This document shows positions 17,378 through 25,135 of a DNA stretch of 64,000 bases, one piece after another; the stretch's first letter is position 1; the number at the start of each line of letters is the position of its first letter. This DNA comes from Mycolicibacterium boenickei. Its GTDB lineage: Bacteria > Actinomycetota > Actinomycetes > Mycobacteriales > Mycobacteriaceae. The translations under genes were made by a program, and so were the position numbers. The notes under the pieces were generated by a model that saw nothing but the letters and a program-made list of their open reading frames with translations, searched no databases and had not been told where the DNA came from. The stretch lies in NCBI RefSeq assembly GCF_010731295.1, contig NZ_AP022579.1, positions 4,526,001 to 4,590,000 of the forward strand. The letters run 5' to 3'.

Positions 17378-17587
17378 ATGGCCGACACCGTGACCGTCAT
17401 TCATCTGCTCGACCCACCCGCAGCCGCGCGTTACATCAACATGAGCCCCGAGACGATGCGGGTGTGGCGCCGGACAGGGACCGGACCCGCCTTCATCCGC
17501 GTCGCCAGTAACCGCGTCAGGTACCGCGTTTCGGACCTCGACGCCTGGCTCGACGGGTTGCGGGTCTCTACCGGCGACCAGGACTGA
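17378..17587 (+). CDS. Excisionase-like helix-turn-helix protein 2
   Basis: 69 residues from ATG 17378, chosen for the AGGAG ribosome site at 17367-17371. It has the same fold pattern as its neighbour: LLDPPAAARYINMSPETMRVWRR, the wing GTGPAFIRVASNRVRYR, then VSDLDAWLDGL. Two adjacent HTH_17 proteins suggest that one acts as excisionase and the other as a regulator of the replication genes, but which is which cannot be seen. Confidence 0.82.
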   Translation: MADTVTVIHLLDPPAAARYINMSPETMRVWRRTGTGPAFIRVASNRVRYRVSDLDAWLDGLRVSTGDQD

Positions 17588-17682
17588 CCCCTGAAAGAAC
17601 TCACCGGGCCGGGGCCATTTTGCCTCTGACCCGGCCCGGTGATCACCCGAAGGACATTCCCGTACACCAGAACAGGAACACC

Positions 17683-19413
17683 ATGAAGACTACCGCTCAG
17701 CCGGGCATTGACACCCGATCAGAGGCGAACGATCAGAGCACGGACGAAAACCCGTTCGGAAACTCCCGCGCGGGCGGGTTCACAATGCCCGCCGAGGTAA
17801 TCGGCGGGGCCTATGCCGCGGAGCTGTGCGACGAACTGACAAGCACGGAACGCAAGTGCATTGCCCGCCTTGACGTGGTGAAGGTGGCCGACCTCGCCGC
17901 GCTTGGCCTTATCGGGGCCGACAGGCGTCCGACCGAGGATGACGTTCGCACGTGGTGCGAGAGCCGGGGGCGGACATGGACGCCACCGACTAAGGCCGCA
18001 TCACGTACCGAGTTGCAGGTAGCTGTGGCGGGTATCGACCCGAAGGCACGTCATGCGCTCGCCGATGTGGTGGCAGCAGACGAGGACGGCCAGGAATGGG
18101 CGAGGCCGGTCGTCAAGCACGCCCGCAGTCTGAACAAGATTGCGCGACGGGAACGGACTCCCAACCGATCCAAGAAGCCCGCAGTGTTCAGTGCCGCCGA
18201 TCTGCTTGACCTCGGGGTGCCGATGAGCACCATTGCCGCACTGCCGGTGGCGACCACTGCTGCGCACGGTCGCTCGGTCGACATCATCGATACGTGGGAC
18301 GCCGAGGACCGGGCACAGGCGAACGCGCGAGCGCGCGCGGCTGACGGTACTGACCCGGATGACGGAACGCCCCTTTACGCCGACATCGGGCAACTTCTCG
18401 ATGACGGTGTGCCAGATCTGCCAAACCCGGACATATTGCGCCGCACAGATGATGTGGGGTTGTTCTACCGCGGCGAAATCAACCTTCTCTATGGTGACCC
18501 CGAGGACGGAAAGACGATGGTCGCACTCGCCGGCTGCGCCGAGACGCTACGTGATGGCGGCACCGCATTGTTCGTTGACCTTGACGACAACGGCGTGGAG
18601 TCCATCGTGGCCAGATTGCTAATGCTCGGAGCCCCACAGGGGGCTCTACGCGCCCGCCGATTCCGCTACTGCTCACCAGCCGGACCTGATCGGCTTGAAC
18701 AAGTTATTCGAGATTGCACTGCCGGCACAGAGGCGCCCGATATCGCGGTGATCGACTGTGTGGGCGAGCTGGTGCCTTTGTTCGACGGAAGTAACAACGA
18801 CAGCGACGATTTCACCCGCATCATCCGCGGTACCGCCGGACTGCTAGCCCGGGCAGGCACGTGTGTGATCCTGATTGACCACATGGCCAAGAACTCCGAT
18901 AGCCGGAATTACGGTTCAGGCGGGACCATGGCGAAGCGTCGCCGAGTCGGCGGCACACAAATACGAGTCTCAGTTGAAGTGCCGCTGCGCAAGGGCCAAG
19001 GTGGAACGCTGCGCCTGTCGATTCGCAAAGACCGGCACAGCGGGCTACGCCAGCACTGCTACCCCGTGCCGGAGGGTAAGGGAGCGCTGCAAGTGGCGGG
19101 CCGGTTCATCATCGACCCTGGCGACGCTGCTTGGTGTGTGGCCATCGATCCGATGGTCTTAACTGCGGCGGAGGGCGGTACGGCGCACGACGCAAGGCGC
19201 AGTCGTTATATCGAGGCCGCAAGGGGGCTCGCCGACGGTTGGACAGTCAACGAACTCGCGCAGCGAGTCCACGGTGAGAATCCCACCGACGCGCAGCGTA
19301 AGGCCACGGGGCGGGTGTTGAAGTCGCTGATGACAGACCCCAATCCGTGTGTCGAGAAGCTGACCGAGGGTGCGAAATTCCGGCCCGCGACCCACCGCCT
19401 CCTATCCGACTAG
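17683..19413 (+). CDS. RepA/DnaB-like replicative helicase ATPase (RecA fold)
   Basis: 576 residues from ATG 17683. The N-terminal 240 residues are helical and not recognised. A RecA-type ATPase follows: Walker A GDPEDGKT at about residues 271-278, FVDLDDN near 298, Walker B IAVIDC near 353-359, and ILIDHMAK. This resembles the AAA_25/RepA group of hexameric helicases in plasmids and phage satellites. The last 100 residues look like a winged helix (LADGWTVNELAQRV...). It sits directly before a dense repeat array, so it probably starts replication there. Confidence 0.82.
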   Translation: MKTTAQPGIDTRSEANDQSTDENPFGNSRAGGFTMPAEVIGGAYAAELCDELTSTERKCIARLDVVKVADLAALGLIGADRRPTEDDVRTWCESRGRTWTPPTKAASRTELQVAVAGIDPKARHALADVVAADEDGQEWARPVVKHARSLNKIARRERTPNRSKKPAVFSAADLLDLGVPMSTIAALPVATTAAHGRSVDIIDTWDAEDRAQANARARAADGTDPDDGTPLYADIGQLLDDGVPDLPNPDILRRTDDVGLFYRGEINLLYGDPEDGKTMVALAGCAETLRDGGTALFVDLDDNGVESIVARLLMLGAPQGALRARRFRYCSPAGPDRLEQVIRDCTAGTEAPDIAVIDCVGELVPLFDGSNNDSDDFTRIIRGTAGLLARAGTCVILIDHMAKNSDSRNYGSGGTMAKRRRVGGTQIRVSVEVPLRKGQGGTLRLSIRKDRHSGLRQHCYPVPEGKGALQVAGRFIIDPGDAAWCVAIDPMVLTAAEGGTAHDARRSRYIEAARGLADGWTVNELAQRVHGENPTDAQRKATGRVLKSLMTDPNPCVEKLTEGAKFRPATHRLLSD

Positions 19414-19431
19414 GTTCCGTGAAATCGCAGG

Positions 19432-19600
19432 TTGTCCATGGACAAATGACCATGGACAACCGTCGCTCATGGACAACATATGGACACGTGGACATCAATA
19501 CGGACAAATAGCAGGTCAACTCACGGACAACCAACATGGACATCATGGACACCGGCCATATGGACACGGACACACACGCTCTACGTGTGTCCATGTCCAT
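19432..19600. other. GGACA-box array, candidate replication origin (iterons)
   Basis: Fourteen GGACA boxes, mostly as (T/A)TGGACA(A/C), lie in about 170 bp. Eleven are on the plus strand (starting 19440, 19454, 19471, 19482, 19490, 19502, 19525, 19538, 19547, 19562, 19568) and three on the minus (19433-19437, 19588-19592, 19594-19598). The left edge is a perfect 14-bp palindrome TTGTCCATGGACAA (19432-19445). The right edge is a nested hairpin (19568-19575 with 19585-19592, and 19561-19566 with 19594-19599). My count for 19441-19560 is about 49% GC, far below the surroundings. Position just after the helicase gene suggests an origin. Confidence 0.65.
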
Positions 19601-19752
19601 GGGGGTTCGTCAGCCCGTCCCCAGTGCTGCGAAACCGACTGCCGTTCAGATCGTGTCAGCCGTTCTGGAGGCTGTGTAACGACGACGGCAGCCAGTGCCG
19701 AATTGACGCGCGAGCGCCCGAGCACTGCACGCCTTGCGTAAAGAATGCGGAT

Positions 19753-20247
19753 ATGGCACCCCTCATGCCCCATCGAGAGAGTCGAGCCCGAGCCGAGCAA
19801 GCGTTCCGGCTGCGGTCCCTCGGCTACACCTGGCAGGCCGTCGCCGACCACTTCGGGTATCGCAGCTGTGGGGCGGCTCAAACGGCGGTCAACCGGCACC
19901 TGGACCGCCAGTTGCCCGAGACGGTCGAGGGTGCGCGCAAGTCGGCGACCGAACGTCTCCAGATCTCGGCGCAGATCCTCGCCGAACGGATCTTCGAGGC
20001 GCGTGCGGCCGGTGACGACGACCGCCTGGTGCCGCTGATGCGAGAGCTGCGGAACACCACTTCGGAGATGACCAGGCTGAACGGGCTGAATGTGCCCGTC
20101 GCCCAACAGGTCGACGTGAACGTGCAGCACTCGGCCACGGCGATTATCGACCGGATGGAAGCTGCGCTGCTCGAACTCACCGCACGACAACAACAGCCAC
20201 ACGCGGCGCTCGGCAGCGTGATCGAGGGAGAAGTGATCGAGGGATGA
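19753..20247 (+). CDS. HTH protein, putative terminase small subunit
   Basis: 164 residues from ATG 19753; ATG 19765 is a possible alternative. The longer open frame upstream is an artefact of translating the repeat array. The N-terminus has an HTH (AFRLRSLGYTWQAVADHFGYRSCGAAQTAVNRHL, residues about 15-48) followed by helices that may drive oligomerisation (SATERLQISAQILAERIF). This layout, and the terminase large-subunit gene three genes on, suggest a DNA-recognition small subunit. The next gene overlaps by ATGA. Confidence 0.6.
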   Translation: MAPLMPHRESRARAEQAFRLRSLGYTWQAVADHFGYRSCGAAQTAVNRHLDRQLPETVEGARKSATERLQISAQILAERIFEARAAGDDDRLVPLMRELRNTTSEMTRLNGLNVPVAQQVDVNVQHSATAIIDRMEAALLELTARQQQPHAALGSVIEGEVIEG

Positions 20248-20564
20248 CAGCGATTGAGACCGTGATCAGGTCGGCAACCTCGGTGGCGCGCGATGCCGCC
20301 GAGGGACGCCTGGACCCGACTGCCCTCGATACCGCGGTGGCCGAGCAGTGCCGCGAACTGTTCGGTGTCGTGGCCGGCCCGAGTGATCCCTTGTGGCCGT
20401 TACACGTCGACATCGCCCGCCAGGTTCTCGCGCTGGGCGCGCTGACCGCCGACGAACTTGGCGAGTGGCAGGCGGTGATACGGCGCCGAGAGCCTGTCAC
20501 CGAGGGTTCGGAGGCTGTGGAGCCCGCAGACGGCACCGGTACGGGCCCCGCCCTGGTCGAGTAG
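20244..20564 (+). CDS. Hypothetical protein, element module
   Basis: 106 residues, acidic, mostly helical by eye (ETVIRSATSVARDAAEGRLDPTALDTAVAEQCRELFGVV, then WPLHVDIARQVLALGALTADELGEWQAVI). The last 25 residues are a disordered Glu/Gly/Thr tail. It overlaps the preceding putative small terminase by ATGA, so it is translationally coupled to it. I do not recognise the family. Confidence 0.72.
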   Translation: MTAIETVIRSATSVARDAAEGRLDPTALDTAVAEQCRELFGVVAGPSDPLWPLHVDIARQVLALGALTADELGEWQAVIRRREPVTEGSEAVEPADGTGTGPALVE

Positions 20565-20595
20565 CTACTGCACGGCACTTTGACACGCTGCAGTC

Positions 20596-20868
20596 GTGAC
20601 TACGGCAAATCGTGACCACCAGAGGTGTCACGCGACCATCGACGCCGACGGTTTCAACCCACGATCGCGCGCACGGTCGGCGTGGCAGGGGCGTCTGGCT
20701 GTGATGGCTTCCCGGGGTGAAACCGACAGCCCGCGTGTCGATCAGTGTCGCCGCGCGCTGGGCTGGTGGCGGGTGCATGACGTGATCCATGCCGAGGTCA
20801 ACCGCGGGACGATTCCGCCCGACCGGGCAGCCGAGCTGATCGAGCATCTGACGGGAGCGATGGAATGA
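20596..20868 (+). CDS. Small hypothetical protein, paralogue of the gene at 24186
   Basis: 90 residues, starting with GTG. The C-terminal half, with SRGETDSPRVDQCRRALGWWR and then VHDVIHAE and a closing helix, aligns by eye with SRGVPDTDPRVLECQTALAYWR and RRVIDAE of the 81-residue protein at 24186-24431. The shared pattern is W-x3-L-A-x3-SRG, PRV-x2-C, AL-x2-WR, VI-x-AE. The next gene overlaps by ATGA. The function is unknown; it may bind DNA or a partner common to both copies. Confidence 0.7.
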   Translation: MTTANRDHQRCHATIDADGFNPRSRARSAWQGRLAVMASRGETDSPRVDQCRRALGWWRVHDVIHAEVNRGTIPPDRAAELIEHLTGAME

Positions 20869-21140
20869 GCCAGACCGACACCAATACCGAGCACGGCATT
20901 ACGGCCGACCAGCTCGACGCGGTAATCCTCGACATTCTGCGGTCCACCGAGGGCGAGACGCTGCCGTGGCGGCATCTCCGAAAGCGACTGCCCGAACGGG
21001 AGTTCTGGCCGCGACTGTGGTCACTGACTCGCCTTGTCGAACGTGGTCAGGTCGAAGTGTGGAAGGACGACCACGGTCGCAATTACGTGTGCTTGTCGAT
21101 TCCCGCGCCGACTCGCAGACCCCGGGGCCGGGCAGCGTGA
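20865..21140 (+). CDS. Hypothetical protein with winged-helix-like pattern
   Basis: 91 residues. A compact helical core with a wing is suggested by ITADQLDAVILDILRSTEG, WRHLRKRLPEREFWPRLWSLTRLVERGQVEVWKDDHGRNYVCL, which reads as a winged-helix (the last part being the beta wing). The C-terminal tail is Arg/Pro-rich. It overlaps the preceding gene by ATGA and the terminase gene by GTGA, so it belongs to the same translation unit as the packaging genes. Confidence 0.72.
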   Translation: MSQTDTNTEHGITADQLDAVILDILRSTEGETLPWRHLRKRLPEREFWPRLWSLTRLVERGQVEVWKDDHGRNYVCLSIPAPTRRPRGRAA

Positions 21141-22747
21141 GCACCATGGCGTTGCCGACCGTGGTCGGGGCCCGCGCCTTGGCGTCGCGGCGTGCCCAGC
21201 GGCGACCGACGACGCCGGCAGAACTGGCGAAACGAGTGCTACCTGGCTACCGGGTCACCCCAACCATTGCGATGATCAGCGACGCCATCGCCGACGCCGT
21301 GCACAATCCTGATCGCCGGTACATCATCAGCACGCCGCCGCGCACCGGCAAGAGTGTGCTCACGTCGCAGGTTGGGACCGTGTTCGCGCTGGCGAGCAAC
21401 CCTGACGCCCGAATCATCCTGCGGTCCTACAGCGACAGCCTGGCCGAGGAACACTCGCGCGCAGCCCGTCGCCTGATCGAGGACCACGGCGACCGGCTCG
21501 GTATCGCGCTGTCGACCGACAAGACCAGCGTCGGCCGCTGGCAGTTGGCCGGCACGGACGGCGGGCTGTTGGCGGGCGGCATCCTGTCCGGCGCAACCGG
21601 GTTCGGCGCCGATCTGCTCATCGTGGATGACCCGATCAAGAACAGCGTCGAGGCCGACTCAGCGGCCTACCGGCGTCGGTTGTCCAATGAGTTCCGCGCC
21701 TCGCTGCTGTCCCGACTGCACCCCGGCGCATCGGTCATCATCGTGGCCACCAGGTGGCACGAATCGGACTTGTCCGGCGAGCTGCTGGCCGAGGACGGCA
21801 CCCGCTGGCAGCACATCAACGTGCCGGCCATCTCGACACCGGGGGTGCCCGACGCCCTGGACCGCGACCCCGGTATCGGCATGACGACCGCGCTCGGTGA
21901 GCGCACCGTCGAGGACTTCTGCGAGATTCAGCGGGCCGTGGGCTCGCGCGCGTGGGCTGCGCTCTACCTCGGCGTCCCAAGCACGCCCGAGGGAACGCTG
22001 ATCAGGGCCGACTGGCTCGACGCGCACCGACTTCCCGCAGCACCGCTGCGCCCGATCAGGACCGTGGTCGGTGTCGACCCGTCTGACTCAGGTAGCGGTG
22101 ACTCGTGCGGCATCGTGGCCGCGTCGATCACCTCGGATGCCACGGTGGCGGTGATCGCGGACATGTCCGCGCCCATGACTGCTGAGCAGTGGGCGCGCCA
22201 GGCCGTCGAGCTGGCCGTCGACACGGGCGCCAGTGAGATTGCCATCGAGGGTTTCGCCGCCCGCGAGACCTACGTCCGCGTGGTCAAAGACGCGCTGTCG
22301 CGCTATCAAGTCGGCCACCCGATCAGGGTTACGTCCTGGCCTCCCAAGGGGTCTGGCCGGGGCGGTGGCGACGCATTGGCCCGCAGCGCTGCGCTGCTGC
22401 AAGGGTTCGAGGTCGGCAGTGTTCGCATCGCCGGGCATCTGCCCGAGCTGGAGGACGCCGCGGTGGGTTGGCAGGTCGGCCAGCACCAACCCGACCAGAT
22501 TGCCGCCCTGGTCGTCGCTCATGACGTACTGGTCCACGCGCTCGCGCAGCGGGTGACGTTCACCGACCCGTCCCGCCTGGACCGCCAGCGCGAGCGCGAG
22601 AGCCCGTTATCACCAATGGAACAACGCCTCGGTGTGCGCCCGGGATTGGCCAGCGTGACACCGATAGACAGCCGGTTGACCCGGCGCATCAGCGGCGGCG
22701 GGTACAACCCGCTGGGCTACCAGAGGACGACCCGGCGCGGATTCTGA
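21137..22747 (+). CDS. terL: Phage terminase large subunit
   Basis: 536 residues from GTG 21137, whose GTGA overlaps the previous stop; ATG 21146 is the alternative. The packaging ATPase has Walker A TPPRTGKS at residues 66-73, Walker B LLIVDD at about 160-165 and the coupling motif VATRWHESD near 203. The RNase H-like nuclease has VGVDPSDSGSGDSCG near 311-325, EIAIEGF near 367-373 and a final acidic segment in AHDVL. All parts of a working terminase are present, although the element shows no portal gene. Confidence 0.92.
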   Translation: MSTMALPTVVGARALASRRAQRRPTTPAELAKRVLPGYRVTPTIAMISDAIADAVHNPDRRYIISTPPRTGKSVLTSQVGTVFALASNPDARIILRSYSDSLAEEHSRAARRLIEDHGDRLGIALSTDKTSVGRWQLAGTDGGLLAGGILSGATGFGADLLIVDDPIKNSVEADSAAYRRRLSNEFRASLLSRLHPGASVIIVATRWHESDLSGELLAEDGTRWQHINVPAISTPGVPDALDRDPGIGMTTALGERTVEDFCEIQRAVGSRAWAALYLGVPSTPEGTLIRADWLDAHRLPAAPLRPIRTVVGVDPSDSGSGDSCGIVAASITSDATVAVIADMSAPMTAEQWARQAVELAVDTGASEIAIEGFAARETYVRVVKDALSRYQVGHPIRVTSWPPKGSGRGGGDALARSAALLQGFEVGSVRIAGHLPELEDAAVGWQVGQHQPDQIAALVVAHDVLVHALAQRVTFTDPSRLDRQRERESPLSPMEQRLGVRPGLASVTPIDSRLTRRISGGGYNPLGYQRTTRRGF

Positions 22748-22759
22748 CCGAGTCCGCGT

Positions 22760-22804
22760 GACGGGACCGGTGCTGTGCACATGGCGCGCACGACCGGTCC
22801 CGTC
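22760..22804 (+). terminator. Hairpin terminator after terminase large subunit
   Basis: A perfect 12-bp stem (22760-22771 with 22793-22804) with a 21-nt loop starts 12 bp after the terminase stop, in the space convergent with the serine recombinase gene. It probably ends the rightward packaging operon. Confidence 0.65.
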
Positions 22805-22896
22805 GCAGTTGAAGGCCTGCCCGTGTCGGCGCCCGGTGCTGATCGCCGCTTTGGGGGCTCACTGTGGAGTTGTCAAAGTTCAGAACAGAAGTCAGG

Positions 22897-23601
22897 TCAG
22901 GCGGTCACGGCGGCGCGTAGCTTGGCAGCGTCCTGGCCGTCGAGCACGACGCGCACGGTCGAGGCATGCCACTTGCCGCCCGAGGCGGTGGGCACGTTGT
23001 CAGCAGTCAGGCTGGCGGCGATGGCCCGCAGTGACGCACCGCCCGCACGAGCCGCGAGGACACGCTCGACCACTTCGGCGGGCAGGCTCGATGGTCGGCC
23101 CAGCCGCACCCCTTGGGCGCGTTTGACTGCCAGGGCCTCGCGGGTGCGCTGGCTGATCAGGCGACGTTCGAGCTGGGAAAACACGGCCATCATCGAGGCG
23201 GTGGCCTCACCGGCCGGCGTGCTGGTGTCGATGGCCAGATCACAGGTGACCAGCTCCCATCCGCCGTGACGGGCGCGTTCCATGAGCTTTGCGGTGTCGA
23301 GCACCGAGCGGCTGATGCGGTCGAGCTTGGCGGCGAGCAACCCGGCCGCGTCGCCCAGCTCGACGGCGGCGACCGCGGCGGCCAGGCCCGGCCGGTGCTC
23401 GATGCCCTTACCGCCACTGATGCCCTCGTCGGCGTGCCAGGCCACGATGGTCCAGCCCCGACGCGCGGCCTCGGACTCGATGGCCACACGCTGGGCGTCG
23501 AGGCCGGCGCCACTGTTGACCTGCTCATCAGTCGAGACCCGCAGGTAGGCCACAACGGTGCCCTCGGGTGCGGTGCGGTTGCGGCGACGTGGCGCGCTCA
23601 C
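22897..23601 (-). CDS. Serine recombinase (resolvase/invertase family)
   Basis: 234 residues from GTG 23601, whose GTGA overlaps the stop of the upstream gene. The catalytic domain carries the active serine in VAYLRVSTDEQ near residue 22, the LDAQRVAIE segment, and AKLDRISRS with the conserved Arg residues near 98. After the long helix a C-terminal HTH is present (VVERVLAARAGGASLRAIAASLTADNVPTASGGKWHASTV). It is the small resolvase/invertase size, not a large serine integrase. It is a second recombinase in an element that already has a tyrosine integrase. Confidence 0.92.
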   Translation of the reverse strand: MSAPRRRNRTAPEGTVVAYLRVSTDEQVNSGAGLDAQRVAIESEAARRGWTIVAWHADEGISGGKGIEHRPGLAAAVAAVELGDAAGLLAAKLDRISRSVLDTAKLMERARHGGWELVTCDLAIDTSTPAGEATASMMAVFSQLERRLISQRTREALAVKRAQGVRLGRPSSLPAEVVERVLAARAGGASLRAIAASLTADNVPTASGGKWHASTVRVVLDGQDAAKLRAAVTA

Positions 23602-23834
23602 GCCAGGGTCTCCAGCGCGCAGGCCGAGCCGATGCACACCTGGTCGCAGGCCTCGCACTCCCAATAGCCGGCCTTGCTGACCTTGCCTGCGTCGAACAGG
23701 TAGCCCACTGACTCGACAAACGCGCTGACGCGCTCGTAATCGGTGTCAACGTCCTGCTGCAGCTCGAACGCGGAATAGTCATCGTTGACGATGGCCAGGC
23801 CGCAGGTGTCACAGACGTGATAGACGACGGACAT
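23598..23834 (-). CDS. Small zinc-ribbon-like protein
   Basis: 78 residues from ATG 23834, chosen for the GAGAGG ribosome site just upstream; an in-frame ATG at 23966 would add 44 residues. Two Cys clusters, CDTCG near residue 8 and CEACDQVC near 60, could bind one zinc. The middle is acidic and helical. The gene is translationally coupled to the serine recombinase and may regulate or assist it. The family is not recognised. Confidence 0.65.
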   Translation of the reverse strand: MSVVYHVCDTCGLAIVNDDYSAFELQQDVDTDYERVSAFVESVGYLFDAGKVSKAGYWECEACDQVCIGSACALETLA

Positions 23835-24185
23835 GGTGAGGGTTCCTCTCGGTTCGGGCTGCGGCGAGCAAACAGCGCCACGGGCGGCGAACGTCACAGC
23901 GTGGGCAGTCATATGGTCGCCAGTAGCTAACGCGGTGAACATGATTCGACCGATTTGTGTACGCATGCCCTGAAAATACCGTTCGCCTATCGTGGTCCAT
24001 AGCTAACTGGTACAGGGGTCCGACGGTGCCCAAAATTGCTACATAATCTGACTCTGGAATCTCAGGACTCTGCCGTACAGAACGGCAAAGTCATTGCCAG
24101 ACAAAGCTGTTCGCCACGGCAGAAAAGACACTCGTCGTGCGTCGCAGCGCAGAAGCCGTGCACGGCCCAGTGGTTGACTGCGCTC
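23835..24185. promoter_or_regulatory. Divergent intergenic region, no gene recognised
   Basis: This 351-bp space separates the leftward zinc-ribbon/recombinase pair from the rightward gene at 24186. It contains short AT-rich patches (for example around 24030-24050) but no promoter, repeat or RNA that I can support clearly. In-frame upstream extensions of both flanking genes run into it. Confidence 0.35.
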
Positions 24186-24431
24186 ATGACCGTTGCAGCA
24201 ACTGTCGATCCGGCGTCGCGCACAGCGTCGAGCTGGTCGTCCACGCTGGCCGCACTCAAGAGCCGCGGGGTGCCCGACACCGATCCGCGGGTGCTCGAAT
24301 GCCAGACCGCCCTGGCCTACTGGCGGTGTCGGCGAGTGATCGACGCCGAACGCGACAACCTGAACCCTGCGCACATACCCGCGCTCGCTGACATGCTCAG
24401 GCATCCTCATGCAGCGGCGGTGAGTCGATGA
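24186..24431 (+). CDS. Small hypothetical protein, paralogue of the gene at 20596
   Basis: 81 residues from ATG 24186; the longer open frame upstream lacks family-like sequence. It shares the W-x3-L-A, SRG, PRV-x2-C, AL-x2-WR and VI-x-AE pattern with the 90-residue protein encoded at 20596-20868. It is helical throughout. It overlaps the next gene by ATGA. The presence of two copies, one in each rightward gene block, implies duplication within the element. Confidence 0.7.
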   Translation: MTVAATVDPASRTASSWSSTLAALKSRGVPDTDPRVLECQTALAYWRCRRVIDAERDNLNPAHIPALADMLRHPHAAAVSR

Positions 24432-25135
24432 ACATGACCGCATTGCGCCGCAAGCGTGCGCCCGCCGCCCGGCCGACTGATCAGCCCGCCCCGAACCAAG
24501 CGGTGTGCTCACAGGAGGGGCAGCGCGAGCGGCGCCGCACCGGGCTGAGCACGGTCTACAGCGGTGCGTTCTCGCTTGACGACGAGGTGGCCGCAGTCGT
24601 TCATCCGCTGGCCTACCGGGTCACTAAGCTGCCCAACCCGCAGGTGTGCGCGGGCCGCGTTGCCGATCTGGCCGACGCTGTCCATGAACTTGTGTCGACG
24701 GTGATCGGCTGGCTTGCCGAGGCCGACGCCAAACAGCGCACCGAACACCTGGCACACGACACCGCCAAGCGCACCGCGGCGATACGGCTGCTAGTCGACC
24801 TCGCGCAGCGACCGACACTGCCCGAGATCGGAGCCGAACAGGTGGCCACGGGCAGTTGGGCAGCGGCGCTGGTCGAGATGGCCCAGACTCCCACCGGCCC
24901 GCTATCGGATCTGCTGCGGCGGGCGCTGCTACCCGGCGATCCCCATCTGCGCGGCGTGGCCAGCCGATCAGAGAGGCTGTGCGACCTGCTGCGCGAAACC
25001 GTCGACCACGCCGCCCGCGAGCTGTCGGCACGTATCGACAAGGCCGCCGCCGCAGCGGCGAATCGCCGCAAGGATCCGAACAACCGAGCCGAGGCGGCGC
25101 GCGCCCAACTTCGAGACCTAGGAGTCGATATCTGA
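24428..25135 (+). CDS. Hypothetical protein, element late module
   Basis: 235 residues. The first 40 are basic and disordered. The rest is helical, with a long Ala/Arg-rich C-terminal helix (ARELSARIDKAAAAAANRRKDPNNRAEAARAQLRDLG). It is coupled to the 81-residue gene (ATGA) and to the next gene (TGATG). A helical protein directly before a virion-like protein could be a scaffold or a minor structural protein, but I do not recognise it. Confidence 0.7.
   Translation: MNMTALRRKRAPAARPTDQPAPNQAVCSQEGQRERRRTGLSTVYSGAFSLDDEVAAVVHPLAYRVTKLPNPQVCAGRVADLADAVHELVSTVIGWLAEADAKQRTEHLAHDTAKRTAAIRLLVDLAQRPTLPEIGAEQVATGSWAAALVEMAQTPTGPLSDLLRRALLPGDPHLRGVASRSERLCDLLRETVDHAARELSARIDKAAAAAANRRKDPNNRAEAARAQLRDLGVDI

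Noticed and set aside
19432..19600. CRISPR-like array
   Set aside because: Repeats are 5-9 bp, on both strands, with 6-23 bp spacing; there are no cas genes.
19480..19752. N-terminal extension of the putative small terminase through the repeat array
   Set aside because: The translated extension is just the GGACA boxes read in frame (TWT/WTS repeats), not protein-like.
22758..23667. Plus-strand ORFs of 122-184 residues across the serine recombinase
   Set aside because: They are shadows of the recombinase gene, with Arg/Ala-rich wrong-frame composition.
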